Shown here: piece by piece, positions 53,573-61,526 of the stretch
Position numbering within the stretch: position 1 is the first letter of the stretch
How the letters are laid out: every line of letters begins with the position of its first letter
From: Salinigranum salinum
GTDB taxonomy: Archaea > Halobacteriota > Halobacteria > Halobacteriales > Haloferacaceae
Length of the DNA stretch: 64,000 nucleotides
Assembly (NCBI RefSeq): GCF_009176545.1
Contig: NZ_VTOJ01000004.1
Span: 1-64,000, forward strand
Direction of reading: 5' to 3'
Notes under the pieces: generated by a model
Database searches by the model: none
Told to the model about the DNA's origin: nothing
Seen by the model: the letters and a program-made list of their open reading frames with translations, nothing else
Program-made: the position numbers and the translations under genes

Positions 53573-54382
53573 CTACTGGCTCGGTTGTCCCGAAAGGGTC
53601 TGCTGGTCGTCGTCACAACGGGGGATGTACTCCTCGCCCCCGAACCATCGAACGAAGACGTCACGGCGAGAGCGGAGACGCTCGGCAGTCGTATCGCCGA
53701 TCTGATCGCGGTCAGTAAGCGTGGTCGCGTACAATACCCACCCGGCGAGTTCGCCCATCGTCTCGAAGTCGTCGGCCAGCGCTCGCTTCGCTGCCGCCGC
53801 GGTCAGACCGAGATGGGTCCCGATCCACTGTTTCGAGACCGGTTCGTCAGCCGGGTCGAGCGCCCCGGAGCGAATCTCCTGTAGTCGACGCAGGTTGCCC
53901 CGGCGGTTCCCCTTCTTCCACAGGACGTCGTCGTGTCGGCGGGCGAGCGCGATCTCTTCGGCGTAGGTCAGCCCGTCGATGTCGGCTGTCTCGATGTCGA
54001 CATCCGACGGTGACGGTGCTGTGTTCTCCGGGTACTCCCGGTGGGCGAACTTCGTCCGAAGGCCGTCCGCCTTGAGGTCCTGCGACCGGACTGTCCAGGT
54101 ATCGCCGGTCAGTTCCCGTTTCACGAAGTTCGTCGCGAAGAGGTGGTAGTCGTCGACGGCGACTTCGAGCCCGAACGTCGGAGCGAGCAGGGCGATTGCC
54201 AGCTGGCAGGCGCGGTCGTCATCGGCATCCGGCCCCCAGTCGAACCCGCCCGGCGAGACCGGGTGGACGAACAGGTGCTTATCGAGGATGTCGTCGCCGG
54301 CGTAGACGAGACAGCCGCCGATGGTTCGCTCGCCGCGGTACCGTCGGGCGCGATGCGTGGATCGTCGATAGTTGGTTGACAT
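53573..54382 (-). CDS. DUF6166-like protein
   Basis: 269 residues from ATG 54382. The N-terminal 90 residues fit DUF6166: YRGERTIGGCLVY, HPVSPGGFDWGPDADDDRACQLAIALL. The C-terminal half is helical, with GLTYAEEIALARRHDDVLWKKGNRRGNLRRLQEI and a second helical section ending before PSQ. Function unknown; the family is frequent on haloarchaeal plasmids. It lies between PCNA and the gene at 51887 on the same strand. Confidence 0.75.
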   Translation of the reverse strand: MSTNYRRSTHRARRYRGERTIGGCLVYAGDDILDKHLFVHPVSPGGFDWGPDADDDRACQLAIALLAPTFGLEVAVDDYHLFATNFVKRELTGDTWTVRSQDLKADGLRTKFAHREYPENTAPSPSDVDIETADIDGLTYAEEIALARRHDDVLWKKGNRRGNLRRLQEIRSGALDPADEPVSKQWIGTHLGLTAAAAKRALADDFETMGELAGWVLYATTLTDRDQIGDTTAERLRSRRDVFVRWFGGEEYIPRCDDDQQTLSGQPSQ

Positions 54383-54433
54383 CGTTATGGGTGTGGTGTC
54401 GATCGGGTACGGGCCCAGTCCGATTCGAGACAA

Positions 54434-55375
54434 TCAGGTCTCGATCCGCGGCGCGAGCATCCGGGTGATGGTACCATCGCCGTCGGCGAGTTCGTAGGAG
54501 AGGATCAGCGGGAAGTCCTCGCCGAGGTCGAGCGTTACTGGCGTCCCCGCCGGGATCGTCCGGACGAGCTTCTTGCAGTAGTCCAGACTAAAGAGCGTGC
54601 TCGCGTCGCCAGCAGCGAGGACCTCGATGTCGTCACCGTCGAGTTCGAGCGTGACGGCGTCGGCGTCGCCTTCGGCCTTGATGACGAGTGCATCAGCTCC
54701 GGCTTCCATCCGGAGTCGAACGTGGTCGGCGACCAGATCGGCCGCCTTCACCCCTCGTTGAAGGACATCGCGGTCGACGGTTACCACTACTGGCAGGTCG
54801 AATTCGGGGAGCGTCGGTTCCGCTCGGATAGTCTTCGAGTCGATACAGGCCATCGAGTAACGGAGCCCGTCGACCACGACGATCAGCTTTCCCGATTCCG
54901 GGTCGAGGAACAGCTGCACGAGGTCGTCTTTACTGGCGAGGCGGACGGGGTCGGCGAGCCGGTCGAGGTTCAGTCCCAGCGTCCCTGGGCTGGCCTCGAA
55001 GGATTCGAACGCTGCTGCCTTGAGTTCGAGGTCGTCCATCGCGACGTTCGCGGAGTCGACCGCCCGGACAGTCAGGCCGTCCTCGGTGACGCGGATTCGG
55101 GCCTCGTCAACGAGTGCCCGCAGCGAGGAGAGGACGATCTTCAGGTGAGCGGCTTGAATCGTCGCCCGGAATGAGGCCGGTGGCTCGTCGGGAACGCCAT
55201 CGGCAGGAGTTGTTTCCTCAGTCGAGTCTTCGTCAACAGGGCTCGCTGTCGATTCGGGGTGGTCGTTCGGCGTGGACTCACCGTCGTCGTCAGCCGGTGT
55301 CGGGGGCTCTGTTTCAGGCTGTTCGGGGGCGGGCTCGGGCTCGCGGTCCGGTTCGGTATCTGAATCAGTGCTCAT
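54434..55375 (-). CDS. pcn: PCNA sliding clamp with acidic N-terminal extension
   Basis: 313 residues from ATG 55375; ordinary archaeal PCNA has about 247. The extra 68 residues at the start are D/E/P/T-rich and disordered. The clamp begins at FRATIQAAHLKIVLSSLRALVDEARIRVTEDGLTVRAVD, has the interdomain LVVVDGLRYSMACID region and ends with EFPLILSYELADGDGTITRMLAPRIE. PCNA rings tie polymerases and repair enzymes to DNA. A plasmid copy of the clamp is uncommon and implies a replicon-specific replication or repair machine. The start was chosen at the first ATG with normal spacing. Confidence 0.92.
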   Translation of the reverse strand: MSTDSDTEPDREPEPAPEQPETEPPTPADDDGESTPNDHPESTASPVDEDSTEETTPADGVPDEPPASFRATIQAAHLKIVLSSLRALVDEARIRVTEDGLTVRAVDSANVAMDDLELKAAAFESFEASPGTLGLNLDRLADPVRLASKDDLVQLFLDPESGKLIVVVDGLRYSMACIDSKTIRAEPTLPEFDLPVVVTVDRDVLQRGVKAADLVADHVRLRMEAGADALVIKAEGDADAVTLELDGDDIEVLAAGDASTLFSLDYCKKLVRTIPAGTPVTLDLGEDFPLILSYELADGDGTITRMLAPRIET

Positions 55376-55509
55376 AGCAGGTCTGGGGACCAGCCGAACG
55401 AGTCCTGACCGACCGAGTTCAGGCGTTCGTTCGATGATCCCTCGCTCATTTGCATTCGCTAAATAGCAATCTCGAAGCTCTCCGCGACCGCGCCACTGCC
55501 ACCCAGGAC

Positions 55510-55752
55510 TCACTCTCGACGGACGGGCGGGAGCCAGTCGCAGTTCGGACAGAACGCCTCGTACACCCCCAGTATCTCTTCGAGTTCCCAGCTCCCGCTG
55601 TCGCGGAACAGGACGCCGGCACGGACGATCGTGTGAACGTTTCCGTGACCGCACGCCGGGCAGGGCGCTCCCGGTCTCCAGCCGGCCCGCTCGAGATCGA
55701 TGACCTGTTCGGAGCTACCAGCTGTGTCTCCCGCACCCGTTGATGAAGTCAC
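55510..55752 (-). CDS. Zinc-ribbon protein coupled to TFB
   Basis: 80 residues starting at GTG 55752, which overlaps the TGA of the TFB gene (GTGA). Two CxxC pairs make a zinc ribbon: CPACGHGN and CPNCDW. The rest is aromatic and acidic (FRDSGSWELEEILGVYEAF). Such small ribbons may act as transcription or replication accessories. The overlap with TFB shows that it is made together with it. Confidence 0.7.
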   Translation of the reverse strand: MTSSTGAGDTAGSSEQVIDLERAGWRPGAPCPACGHGNVHTIVRAGVLFRDSGSWELEEILGVYEAFCPNCDWLPPVRRE

Positions 55753-56723
55753 GCGTTCCCCCGCTGAGGCTGGTCGTCTCCACTGTCGAGGATGGTCTGG
55801 AGTTCGTTCCACCGCGTACGAATCGTCATCGGGGTGACCTCGGCAGCGTCGGCGAGCGCTGCCTGGGTGACCCGTTCGTCCTGTTCTCTGGCTGCCTGAT
55901 ACACACAGCCAGCCGCGACACCCGCGGGATTGTACCCGTTCGCGACACCGGTGCGCACTGCCTGTTTCGCAAGCGCCGCTGCTCGCTGGCGGGTCCCCGC
56001 CGAGAGGCCGAGTGCCGAGGTGACTCTCGGGACGTACTCGAGAGGCTCCATCGGTACCGTCGGAAGTTCGAGCTCCCGGTTGAGCACGCTGTATGCGTTC
56101 TGAACGCGCTCGTGGGAGACTGCCGAGGTCACGCTGACTTCTTGGAGCGTTCGGGGCAGCCCGGCACACCGACACGCGGCGTAGACGCTGGCGGCAGCCA
56201 TCGCCTCGATCGACCGGCCACGGATGAGGTCCTCGCCGGCAGCAGTTCGGTAGAGGCGACAGGCCTGGTCGCGGAGGCTCCGTGGGAGATCGAGTGCGCC
56301 GACGATCCGTCGAACTTCCGAAAAGCCGTGGGCCAGGTTCTGCTCGGCCTTACTTGACCAGCGGCCGCGCCGATGCTCGCGCCGAAGACGGCCGATCTGA
56401 CTCCGCTTTCGGCCCGACAGCGTCGTACCGTTGGCGTCGGTCTGGTCGAAGCCAATCTCGCTCGACAGCCCCCGGTCGTGGCGGGTCGGGGTCAGCGCCG
56501 GACCAGTCCGCGTGCGTTCGATGCGCTCTGCTTCGTCGAAGGCGCACCATTCCGGGCCATGGTCGATCGGACGATCCTCGAGGACGAGCCCGCAGTCGTC
56601 ACAGACGGTCTCGATACTGTTTGTGTGGACGAGGCCGCCGCACTCCGGACAGCCGCTGCTGGACCGCTCGGCTGCGGGGACGTCCTCGTCGAATGTCCGC
56701 TCGTAGACGTTTCTCAGTGACAT
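55749..56723 (-). CDS. tfb: Transcription factor B (plasmid paralogue)
   Basis: 324 residues. Zinc ribbon CPECGGLVHTNSIETVCDDCG at about 25-44, B-reader/B-linker region (HGPEWCAFDEAERIERTRTGPALT), then two cyclin repeats (EVRRIVGALDLPRSLRDQACRLYRTA and PRVTSALGLSAGTRQRAAALAKQAV, YNPAGVAAGCVYQAARE). TFB joins TBP and RNA polymerase. Haloarchaea use several TFBs as promoter-selective factors; with the TBP at 22333 this replicon has its own pair. Inverted-repeat copy 6 lies 135 nt upstream with a TATA-like GATTTAGC in between. Confidence 0.95.
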   Translation of the reverse strand: MSLRNVYERTFDEDVPAAERSSSGCPECGGLVHTNSIETVCDDCGLVLEDRPIDHGPEWCAFDEAERIERTRTGPALTPTRHDRGLSSEIGFDQTDANGTTLSGRKRSQIGRLRREHRRGRWSSKAEQNLAHGFSEVRRIVGALDLPRSLRDQACRLYRTAAGEDLIRGRSIEAMAAASVYAACRCAGLPRTLQEVSVTSAVSHERVQNAYSVLNRELELPTVPMEPLEYVPRVTSALGLSAGTRQRAAALAKQAVRTGVANGYNPAGVAAGCVYQAAREQDERVTQAALADAAEVTPMTIRTRWNELQTILDSGDDQPQRGNA

Positions 56724-56858
56724 GGTTTAGACAGGGACCGACACTACCCAGCCGGCTCCCCGCACCCCGTTGTAGATGCTAAATCAGTCGCGGCTGCACG
56801 CGTTCTTCGGTAGCTGACTCTCCACGCCTTCGGTGATGGCGACATCGGCCGGCCTGTA

Positions 56859-56897
56859 GTTACCCCACAAGGGAGAGTCTGGGAAACGTGGGGTAAC
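56859..56897. promoter_or_regulatory. Dispersed inverted repeat, copy 6
   Basis: Perfect arms at 56859-56868 and 56888-56897; the 19-nt spacer is the shortest of the seven. It lies in the 337-nt divergent gap between TFB (minus) and the OB-fold gene (plus) and so could control either or both. The rest of the gap holds the hairpins at 57017-57059 and no other gene. Confidence 0.75.
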
Positions 56898-57016
56898 TAC
56901 GAGCCGACGGAGACTCGGCCGAAACAGTTGTGGGGAATATGTGGGGATATCCCGAAAACGCGCATTCTGGGGGCTCTACTGGCGATACAACTAAGCGGAG
57001 CTAACGAGTGTAGAGT

Positions 57017-57059
57017 GTGAGGCTGTACTAGAGCCTCACGAATGGAATGTGGAGATTCC
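57017..57059 (+). promoter_or_regulatory. Two hairpins in the leader of the OB-fold gene
   Basis: First stem GTGAGGCT/AGCCTCAC (57017-57024 and 57032-57039, loop 7 nt). Second stem GGAAT/ATTCC (57044-57048 and 57055-57059) with GTGGAG in the loop; GGAG in that loop is a plausible ribosome-binding site 6 nt before the ATG at 57061. The arrangement suggests translational control. Confidence 0.45.
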
Positions 57060-57060
57060 A

Positions 57061-58827
57061 ATGAAAGGTAGTACCAACTCCGATAAGAAGTTATCGGGAA
57101 CTCAAGACGCGACGACAGAACCGAACACGACAGATGCGACCGCTCTCACGCGGCCAACCGACACGCCATCCCCAGCCTTCCGGGCCGACCGGGAGCACAG
57201 CGAGCGTGCCGACTCCGTTGACGACCGCTCCGCATTGGTGCGGGCACTCTCGGGATTGCTGCACGCGCTCGTCCAAGACGACACCGAGTCGTCGACGAGC
57301 ACCGCGACCGACGGGACGGCACCCGAGTCGACGGGATACACCGAACGGACCGCCTCGAAAGGCGAGTACGGCTCCCGAACGGAACCCGTCGACGGCGTCT
57401 ACGGCCACACCGCTGACGGCGACCCTGTGGTTGCCCCGACCGGGCGACTCGCAGCGAGCCGGATCGACGCCAACTGGACGCCCGGCGACACGCTCTACGA
57501 CCCCGACAGGGCCGGAGACGTCGCCGCGGCGACCGGAACGAACGCCAGTTTTCTGTTCGCCGAGCAATCCGGTGACCAGCAGACGACGTTCGCGATCACG
57601 TACGACCACACGGCGGGCCCGACGCTCGTCGACCCGAGTGGTGAGCGCATGATCGGCGTTGCGAGTGGCCTCGAGCCGACGATGCCCCGGACGGCATCCG
57701 CGACGACGCAAGAGCCTGCCCGGAGCCGACTCGCCTCGGTGCTGCCCGCTCGCGCTCGGTCACTGGACAGAGACAGCGGTATCGATCACGAGCTGCTGGA
57801 GACGCTGCCGGCTGCCGAACAGGCACGCCTGCGCCGACTCCGCGCACTCGACATCCCGACTGACCCGACACCCGAGGATACCACCGAGGGTGTTCCGACG
57901 GCCGAGTTGGAAGTGCAGACGCCTGATGGGCGACTCACCCCACTCGGGGACCTGTTCGACGAACCCGAGCAGTTCGCACGGAGTTCACTCGAATCGATCG
58001 AGTACTCCCTCGCTGTCACAGCCGAGATGCGCCGGGTGACCGACGGTATCCTGACTGCCCGGACCGATCCGGATATCCAGCCAGGAGCTGTCGAACTCGT
58101 GGGCCATGCGAAGTGGCTGGCCAACCGGTACGACGAGTACGCTGCACAGCGTCCGTCGCCGGCCCAGCTCGCCGAGGCTCGTGCCGAACGCGCAGCTGCG
58201 GCGTACCGCGAGCGAATCCGACCGCTCGTCGAACTCGACCCCGACCAGCACGACCAGGTCTCCCGAATGGTGGACCGACTGCTGAGCGAAGAGTTCGACC
58301 GGGTGGTCGAGATCCGCAAGTCCCGACTCACGCTCGGAATCGGCCTCGCACAGCAGCTGCACGACGGCGCCGAGCCGACCCAGGCGCTGCTCCGCCAGGC
58401 CGATGCCGAGGCAACCGACCCACGGAACGTCCTGACGGTCGGCAACGTCCGGTACACGTCAGTAACGTCGACGCGGGGGCGATTCTCGACCCAGGGGACG
58501 GTCCTCCGGTTGTTCGAGGATACCCATCCCGCGATCAAGCAGGCTGGCCTGCTGAGCGACGATACCGGCGTCATCAAGTTCGCAATCTGGAAGAAGAGCG
58601 AGTGGGACGAGACGCGACCGACACCCGACCCGACGGACGACGGCCGGACGCTAATCCGTTCACACCGCCACCCAGAGCTGCGAGAGGGTGACGTGGTTCG
58701 ATGCGAGGATGTCGTGAAGCGGTGGTACAACGGTGACCCGACGTTCGAAACGCGCCGGGACAGCACCCTGACCATCGTCGACCGATCGACCGACGACCAG
58801 AGCGCTCACATGAGTGGTGATCGGTGA
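57061..58827 (+). CDS. OB-fold nucleic-acid-binding protein (RPA-like C-terminus)
   Basis: 588 residues from ATG 57061. The N-terminal 150 residues are polar and T/D/R-rich; a helical middle (residues about 250-440) follows with LIEMVDRLLSEEF-like patterns. The last 130 residues look like an OB fold: NVRYTSVTSTRGRFSTQGTVLRLFEDTHPAIKQAGLLSDDTGVIKFAIWKKS, matching the G-x-I-x-F-x-x-W pattern of archaeal RPA. It may bind single-stranded DNA. The gene is divergent from TFB and shares inverted-repeat copy 6. A related but different OB-fold protein lies at 61527. Confidence 0.75.
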   Translation: MKGSTNSDKKLSGTQDATTEPNTTDATALTRPTDTPSPAFRADREHSERADSVDDRSALVRALSGLLHALVQDDTESSTSTATDGTAPESTGYTERTASKGEYGSRTEPVDGVYGHTADGDPVVAPTGRLAASRIDANWTPGDTLYDPDRAGDVAAATGTNASFLFAEQSGDQQTTFAITYDHTAGPTLVDPSGERMIGVASGLEPTMPRTASATTQEPARSRLASVLPARARSLDRDSGIDHELLETLPAAEQARLRRLRALDIPTDPTPEDTTEGVPTAELEVQTPDGRLTPLGDLFDEPEQFARSSLESIEYSLAVTAEMRRVTDGILTARTDPDIQPGAVELVGHAKWLANRYDEYAAQRPSPAQLAEARAERAAAAYRERIRPLVELDPDQHDQVSRMVDRLLSEEFDRVVEIRKSRLTLGIGLAQQLHDGAEPTQALLRQADAEATDPRNVLTVGNVRYTSVTSTRGRFSTQGTVLRLFEDTHPAIKQAGLLSDDTGVIKFAIWKKSEWDETRPTPDPTDDGRTLIRSHRHPELREGDVVRCEDVVKRWYNGDPTFETRRDSTLTIVDRSTDDQSAHMSGDR

Positions 58828-59023
58828 TGTCTAACGACTGAATAGACCTGTAGCGACCCGTAGCACAGCGAGTCTCTTTCGAGACTCAGACCTCTAACCA
58901 CCCTTTCGATGATCCGACGACCGAAACACGATCGTGAGTTGGTACTGTAGCCTCCCGATTTGCTACGCCCCATCCCCACACGAATCAGCCGGATATATCC
59001 GCAGTCCAGCAGACTAGGTACCG

Positions 59024-59533
59024 ATGGACTCGTCCACGCCGCTGTGTCTATTCACGGGTCGCGTCGAGAGCCGAGATGGAGAGTACGTCCTCACGATTCC
59101 AGAGCAGGAAGTTGAACTCGGCACGCTTGAGCCCGGCGACACATACCGGGTCGGCGTCTACCCTGGTATGTCGACGTCGTCTACAACCATCGACGATCGA
59201 CACGCAACGGGGACTGACCGGGGTGCATCGAACACTCGGTCAGCTGGAGAGCAGGCGCCCTCGACCACGACGCGCGATTCGTTGCGATCGGCATCGCCGA
59301 ATACGGCGAGTCCCCCAACATCGACTGACCAGACGCCGGACCAGCCGCCGGTGACCGAAGGCGAGACCCTCCGCGTCCAGATCGAGGATGTCGGCGACCA
59401 GGGGGACGGCCTCGCTCGTGTCGGCCCGGGCTACGTCGTGTTCGTTCCCGATACCGAGGTCGGCCAGCAGCCGCTCGTCCGGGTCACGACCGTTCGCGAG
59501 AACGTTGCCTTCGCGGAGGTCGTCGAACAGTAG
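59024..59533 (+). CDS. TRAM-domain protein with linker
   Basis: 169 residues. The C-terminal 55 residues are a TRAM domain (VTEGETLRVQIEDVGDQGDGLARVGPGYVVFVPD), an RNA-binding fold common in archaeal cold-response and RNA-modifying proteins. The N-terminus has a short strand-rich segment (RVESRDGEYVLTIPEQEVELGTLEPGD) like the one found in haloarchaeal TRAM proteins, and a polar, S/T-rich linker between. It is convergent with UPF0212, 17 nt apart. The 196 nt between 58828 and 59023 hold no further gene. Confidence 0.8.
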   Translation: MDSSTPLCLFTGRVESRDGEYVLTIPEQEVELGTLEPGDTYRVGVYPGMSTSSTTIDDRHATGTDRGASNTRSAGEQAPSTTTRDSLRSASPNTASPPTSTDQTPDQPPVTEGETLRVQIEDVGDQGDGLARVGPGYVVFVPDTEVGQQPLVRVTTVRENVAFAEVVEQ

Positions 59534-59550
59534 TCGCCGAGCGACGACTG

Positions 59551-59910
59551 TCACCCCGGCGATTCGACGAGCGTGAGCGGGGTATCCGGGACATGCGGGC
59601 CGATTTCGCGCTGGCCGATGATGCCACTCTCTTCTGGACAACTAGCCCGGACCTCGACGGTCAGTAGCAGGCCGACGAGCGCCCGGCCCGAGACGACCGT
59701 CGCGACGTCCATCTCGGTCTCACAGCCACGACAGCAGGCTGACTGGACCGAGATATTGGCGTTTCGGATCAGGTCGCCGGCCTTGGCGACGCGCTTGCCG
59801 AGTTCAGCGACAGCGATGTTGATCGCGTCCTGTGCGGTGGTGACGTTGTGGACGATCCACGGGACCGAGAAGGTGATTTCGTACCAGGTTGTGTCGGATG
59901 TGGTGGTCAT
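59551..59910 (-). CDS. UPF0212 (DUF555) family protein
   Basis: 119 residues. Beta-alpha pattern with TWYEITFSVPWIVHNVTTAQDAINIAVAELGKRV, CRGCETEMDV (CxxC) and SGRALVGLLLTVEVRA, matching UPF0212, a small archaeal family of unknown function with a zinc-like cysteine pair. Upstream of it stands a TnpB element, and beyond that inverted-repeat copy 7, which was probably the regulatory site of this gene before the insertion. Confidence 0.8.
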   Translation of the reverse strand: MTTTSDTTWYEITFSVPWIVHNVTTAQDAINIAVAELGKRVAKAGDLIRNANISVQSACCRGCETEMDVATVVSGRALVGLLLTVEVRASCPEESGIIGQREIGPHVPDTPLTLVESPG

Positions 59911-60045
59911 TGGTTGTCTCTGGGGTTGGGCGGCTGCACGTCGTCGCTGTTCAGGAACTGGAGCGAGTCCGTCTCTGAGAACCAGCCGGTTCGATTCTCC
60001 GAGGTGTGGCCGGACTTCTCCGACTCCCTCTGTCTCAGCTACACG

Positions 60046-61353
60046 TCAGTTGCCCACGGCTGACTTCGTGGGCTTGTCAGTGGACTCCCCTTCTGCCGTC
60101 GAATTGACGGAGGCGTGGAATTCGCCGTTCAGGGTCAGCGTCCCTGACGTCAGCGCACACTGACAGGGTGCGCCTCCACTCGAAGACGTCTGCCTTGAGT
60201 GGAGTCGTTTCAGCAACTTGCGAGCGATGTTCTTGCTCGCGTTGTAGTCTGCGTTCAGTTCGTACCCGCACGTCTGACACACGAACTGGTGCTTCGACCG
60301 CCTGTTGGTTTCGTGGGTAAACCCACAAGACGAGCACCGCTGGCTCGTGTACGCCGGATTCACCTGCTCTACCTCGATACCGACCATCTCCGTCTTGTAC
60401 TCGACGTACTCGAATAAGCGTCTGAACGCCCACGCGTGTAATCGCTTCACACCAGCCATCCGCGTGCGAATGTCGGTCAGGTTCTCGAACGCGATGTGTG
60501 TACACTCGTAGTCGCGGGCTTCGTCGAGAATCCGATTCGAGACACGGTGGAGTTCGTCCTGCATCCAGCGGTGTTCGCGGTCTTGTATCGACTGACTCGA
60601 TAGGTGCGCTGACCGCGTTCCTGCCTGTTGCATCGACCCGCGAGTCTTCTCGAACTCTCGGCGTCGATGATTCATCTCGTCGGCGTTCCCGATGAACGCG
60701 CCCGTTGAAGTCACGGCGAGCGAGCCGTCCACGTTCAGGTCGACACCAAGGACTGTTCTGTGCTTGGCGTCCTCACGAGAAGCCGTAGACTGACCTTGCT
60801 CGTCGGTGGTTCGGCGCATCCGCGCGTGAAGATAGAACGACTTTGTCCTGCGGTCGTACTGCAGCGTGGACGTACGAAACTCGTAGTGCTCGTTCAGGAG
60901 GTACTCACCAATCGGCGTTCCCTCGGCGTTGCCAGGAAGCACGTACTCACACTCAACGCGCCCGTTTACGGTTGAGAGCGAAACGCGGTCGCGGTGAAAC
61001 GTCGCACTCCGCTTGTCGTAGACAACACTCCACGCATCGAAGTGTGGCTGACTCGTGTTCTCTCCCTTCTCCAGGCGAGCAACCCCACTGGTCACGGCCT
61101 CTATCGCGCGACGGATCCCTTTCTGAACGAGGTTCGCATGCAGATAGTCCGTCTCTTCGCGGAGTCTCCCGTAAAGAGCGCTTTCGGCCTTCTCTCTGGA
61201 GGTTACACAGCAGTCGTTGGGGTATCGCCACGCCCACGCTGCAGCGGTATTCGCGCAGTAGAGGAACTGATCTTTGGTCTGATGGAGGTCATCGCACCGC
61301 TCCGTGGGAACGTCGAGTTTGACCTTGACAGTACGAATCACCTCCATCGGCAT
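60046..61353 (-). CDS. tnpB: TnpB RNA-guided nuclease of an IS200/IS605-type element
   Basis: 435 residues. RuvC motifs: VLGVDLNVDGSLAV (D at about 205), IAFENLTD (E at about 300) and ADYNASKNIARK (D near 385). A zinc finger lies between the last two: CSSCGFTHE, then CQTCGYE. TnpB is an RNA-guided endonuclease that favours retention of the transposon at its donor site. All three catalytic residues are intact, so it may be active. The gene is inserted between the RPA gene and UPF0212, all on the minus strand. Confidence 0.92.
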   Translation of the reverse strand: MPMEVIRTVKVKLDVPTERCDDLHQTKDQFLYCANTAAAWAWRYPNDCCVTSREKAESALYGRLREETDYLHANLVQKGIRRAIEAVTSGVARLEKGENTSQPHFDAWSVVYDKRSATFHRDRVSLSTVNGRVECEYVLPGNAEGTPIGEYLLNEHYEFRTSTLQYDRRTKSFYLHARMRRTTDEQGQSTASREDAKHRTVLGVDLNVDGSLAVTSTGAFIGNADEMNHRRREFEKTRGSMQQAGTRSAHLSSQSIQDREHRWMQDELHRVSNRILDEARDYECTHIAFENLTDIRTRMAGVKRLHAWAFRRLFEYVEYKTEMVGIEVEQVNPAYTSQRCSSCGFTHETNRRSKHQFVCQTCGYELNADYNASKNIARKLLKRLHSRQTSSSGGAPCQCALTSGTLTLNGEFHASVNSTAEGESTDKPTKSAVGN

Positions 61354-61420
61354 ACGTTCTTAGCCTCGTATTGGTATATAAGCCTGAGTGCGAAAGGGTG
61401 TTAGCAGTCGTTAACACCCT
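60046..61420 (-). mobile_element. Solo tnpB element of the IS200/IS605 group
   Basis: The tnpB gene with subterminal stem-loops: AGGGTGTTA/TAACACCCT at 61395-61403 and 61412-61420 at the 5' end, and GCCCACG/CGTGGGC at 60052-60058 and 60067-60073 at the 3' end, the latter inside the last codons. No tnpA is present, so it depends on a transposase elsewhere. Exact ends not determined; the 3' hairpin may be part of the guide-like RNA of TnpB. Confidence 0.65.
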
Positions 61421-61471
61421 GAATAAGAGCGGATCGGACTCCGTCTGGCACCAGCTCGTTGGCTGGCAATA

Positions 61472-61513
61472 GTTACCCCACGATGGTCCTATTAAATGAA
61501 TTTGTGGGGTAAC
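61472..61513. promoter_or_regulatory. Dispersed inverted repeat, copy 7
   Basis: Perfect arms at 61472-61481 and 61504-61513, spacer 22 nt with ATTAAAT. It lies 14 nt after the stop of the RPA gene and 119 nt before tnpB. Removing the tnpB element would place it about 190 nt upstream of UPF0212, in line with other copies. Confidence 0.75.
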
Positions 61514-61526
61514 TCTTGGAACGCGG

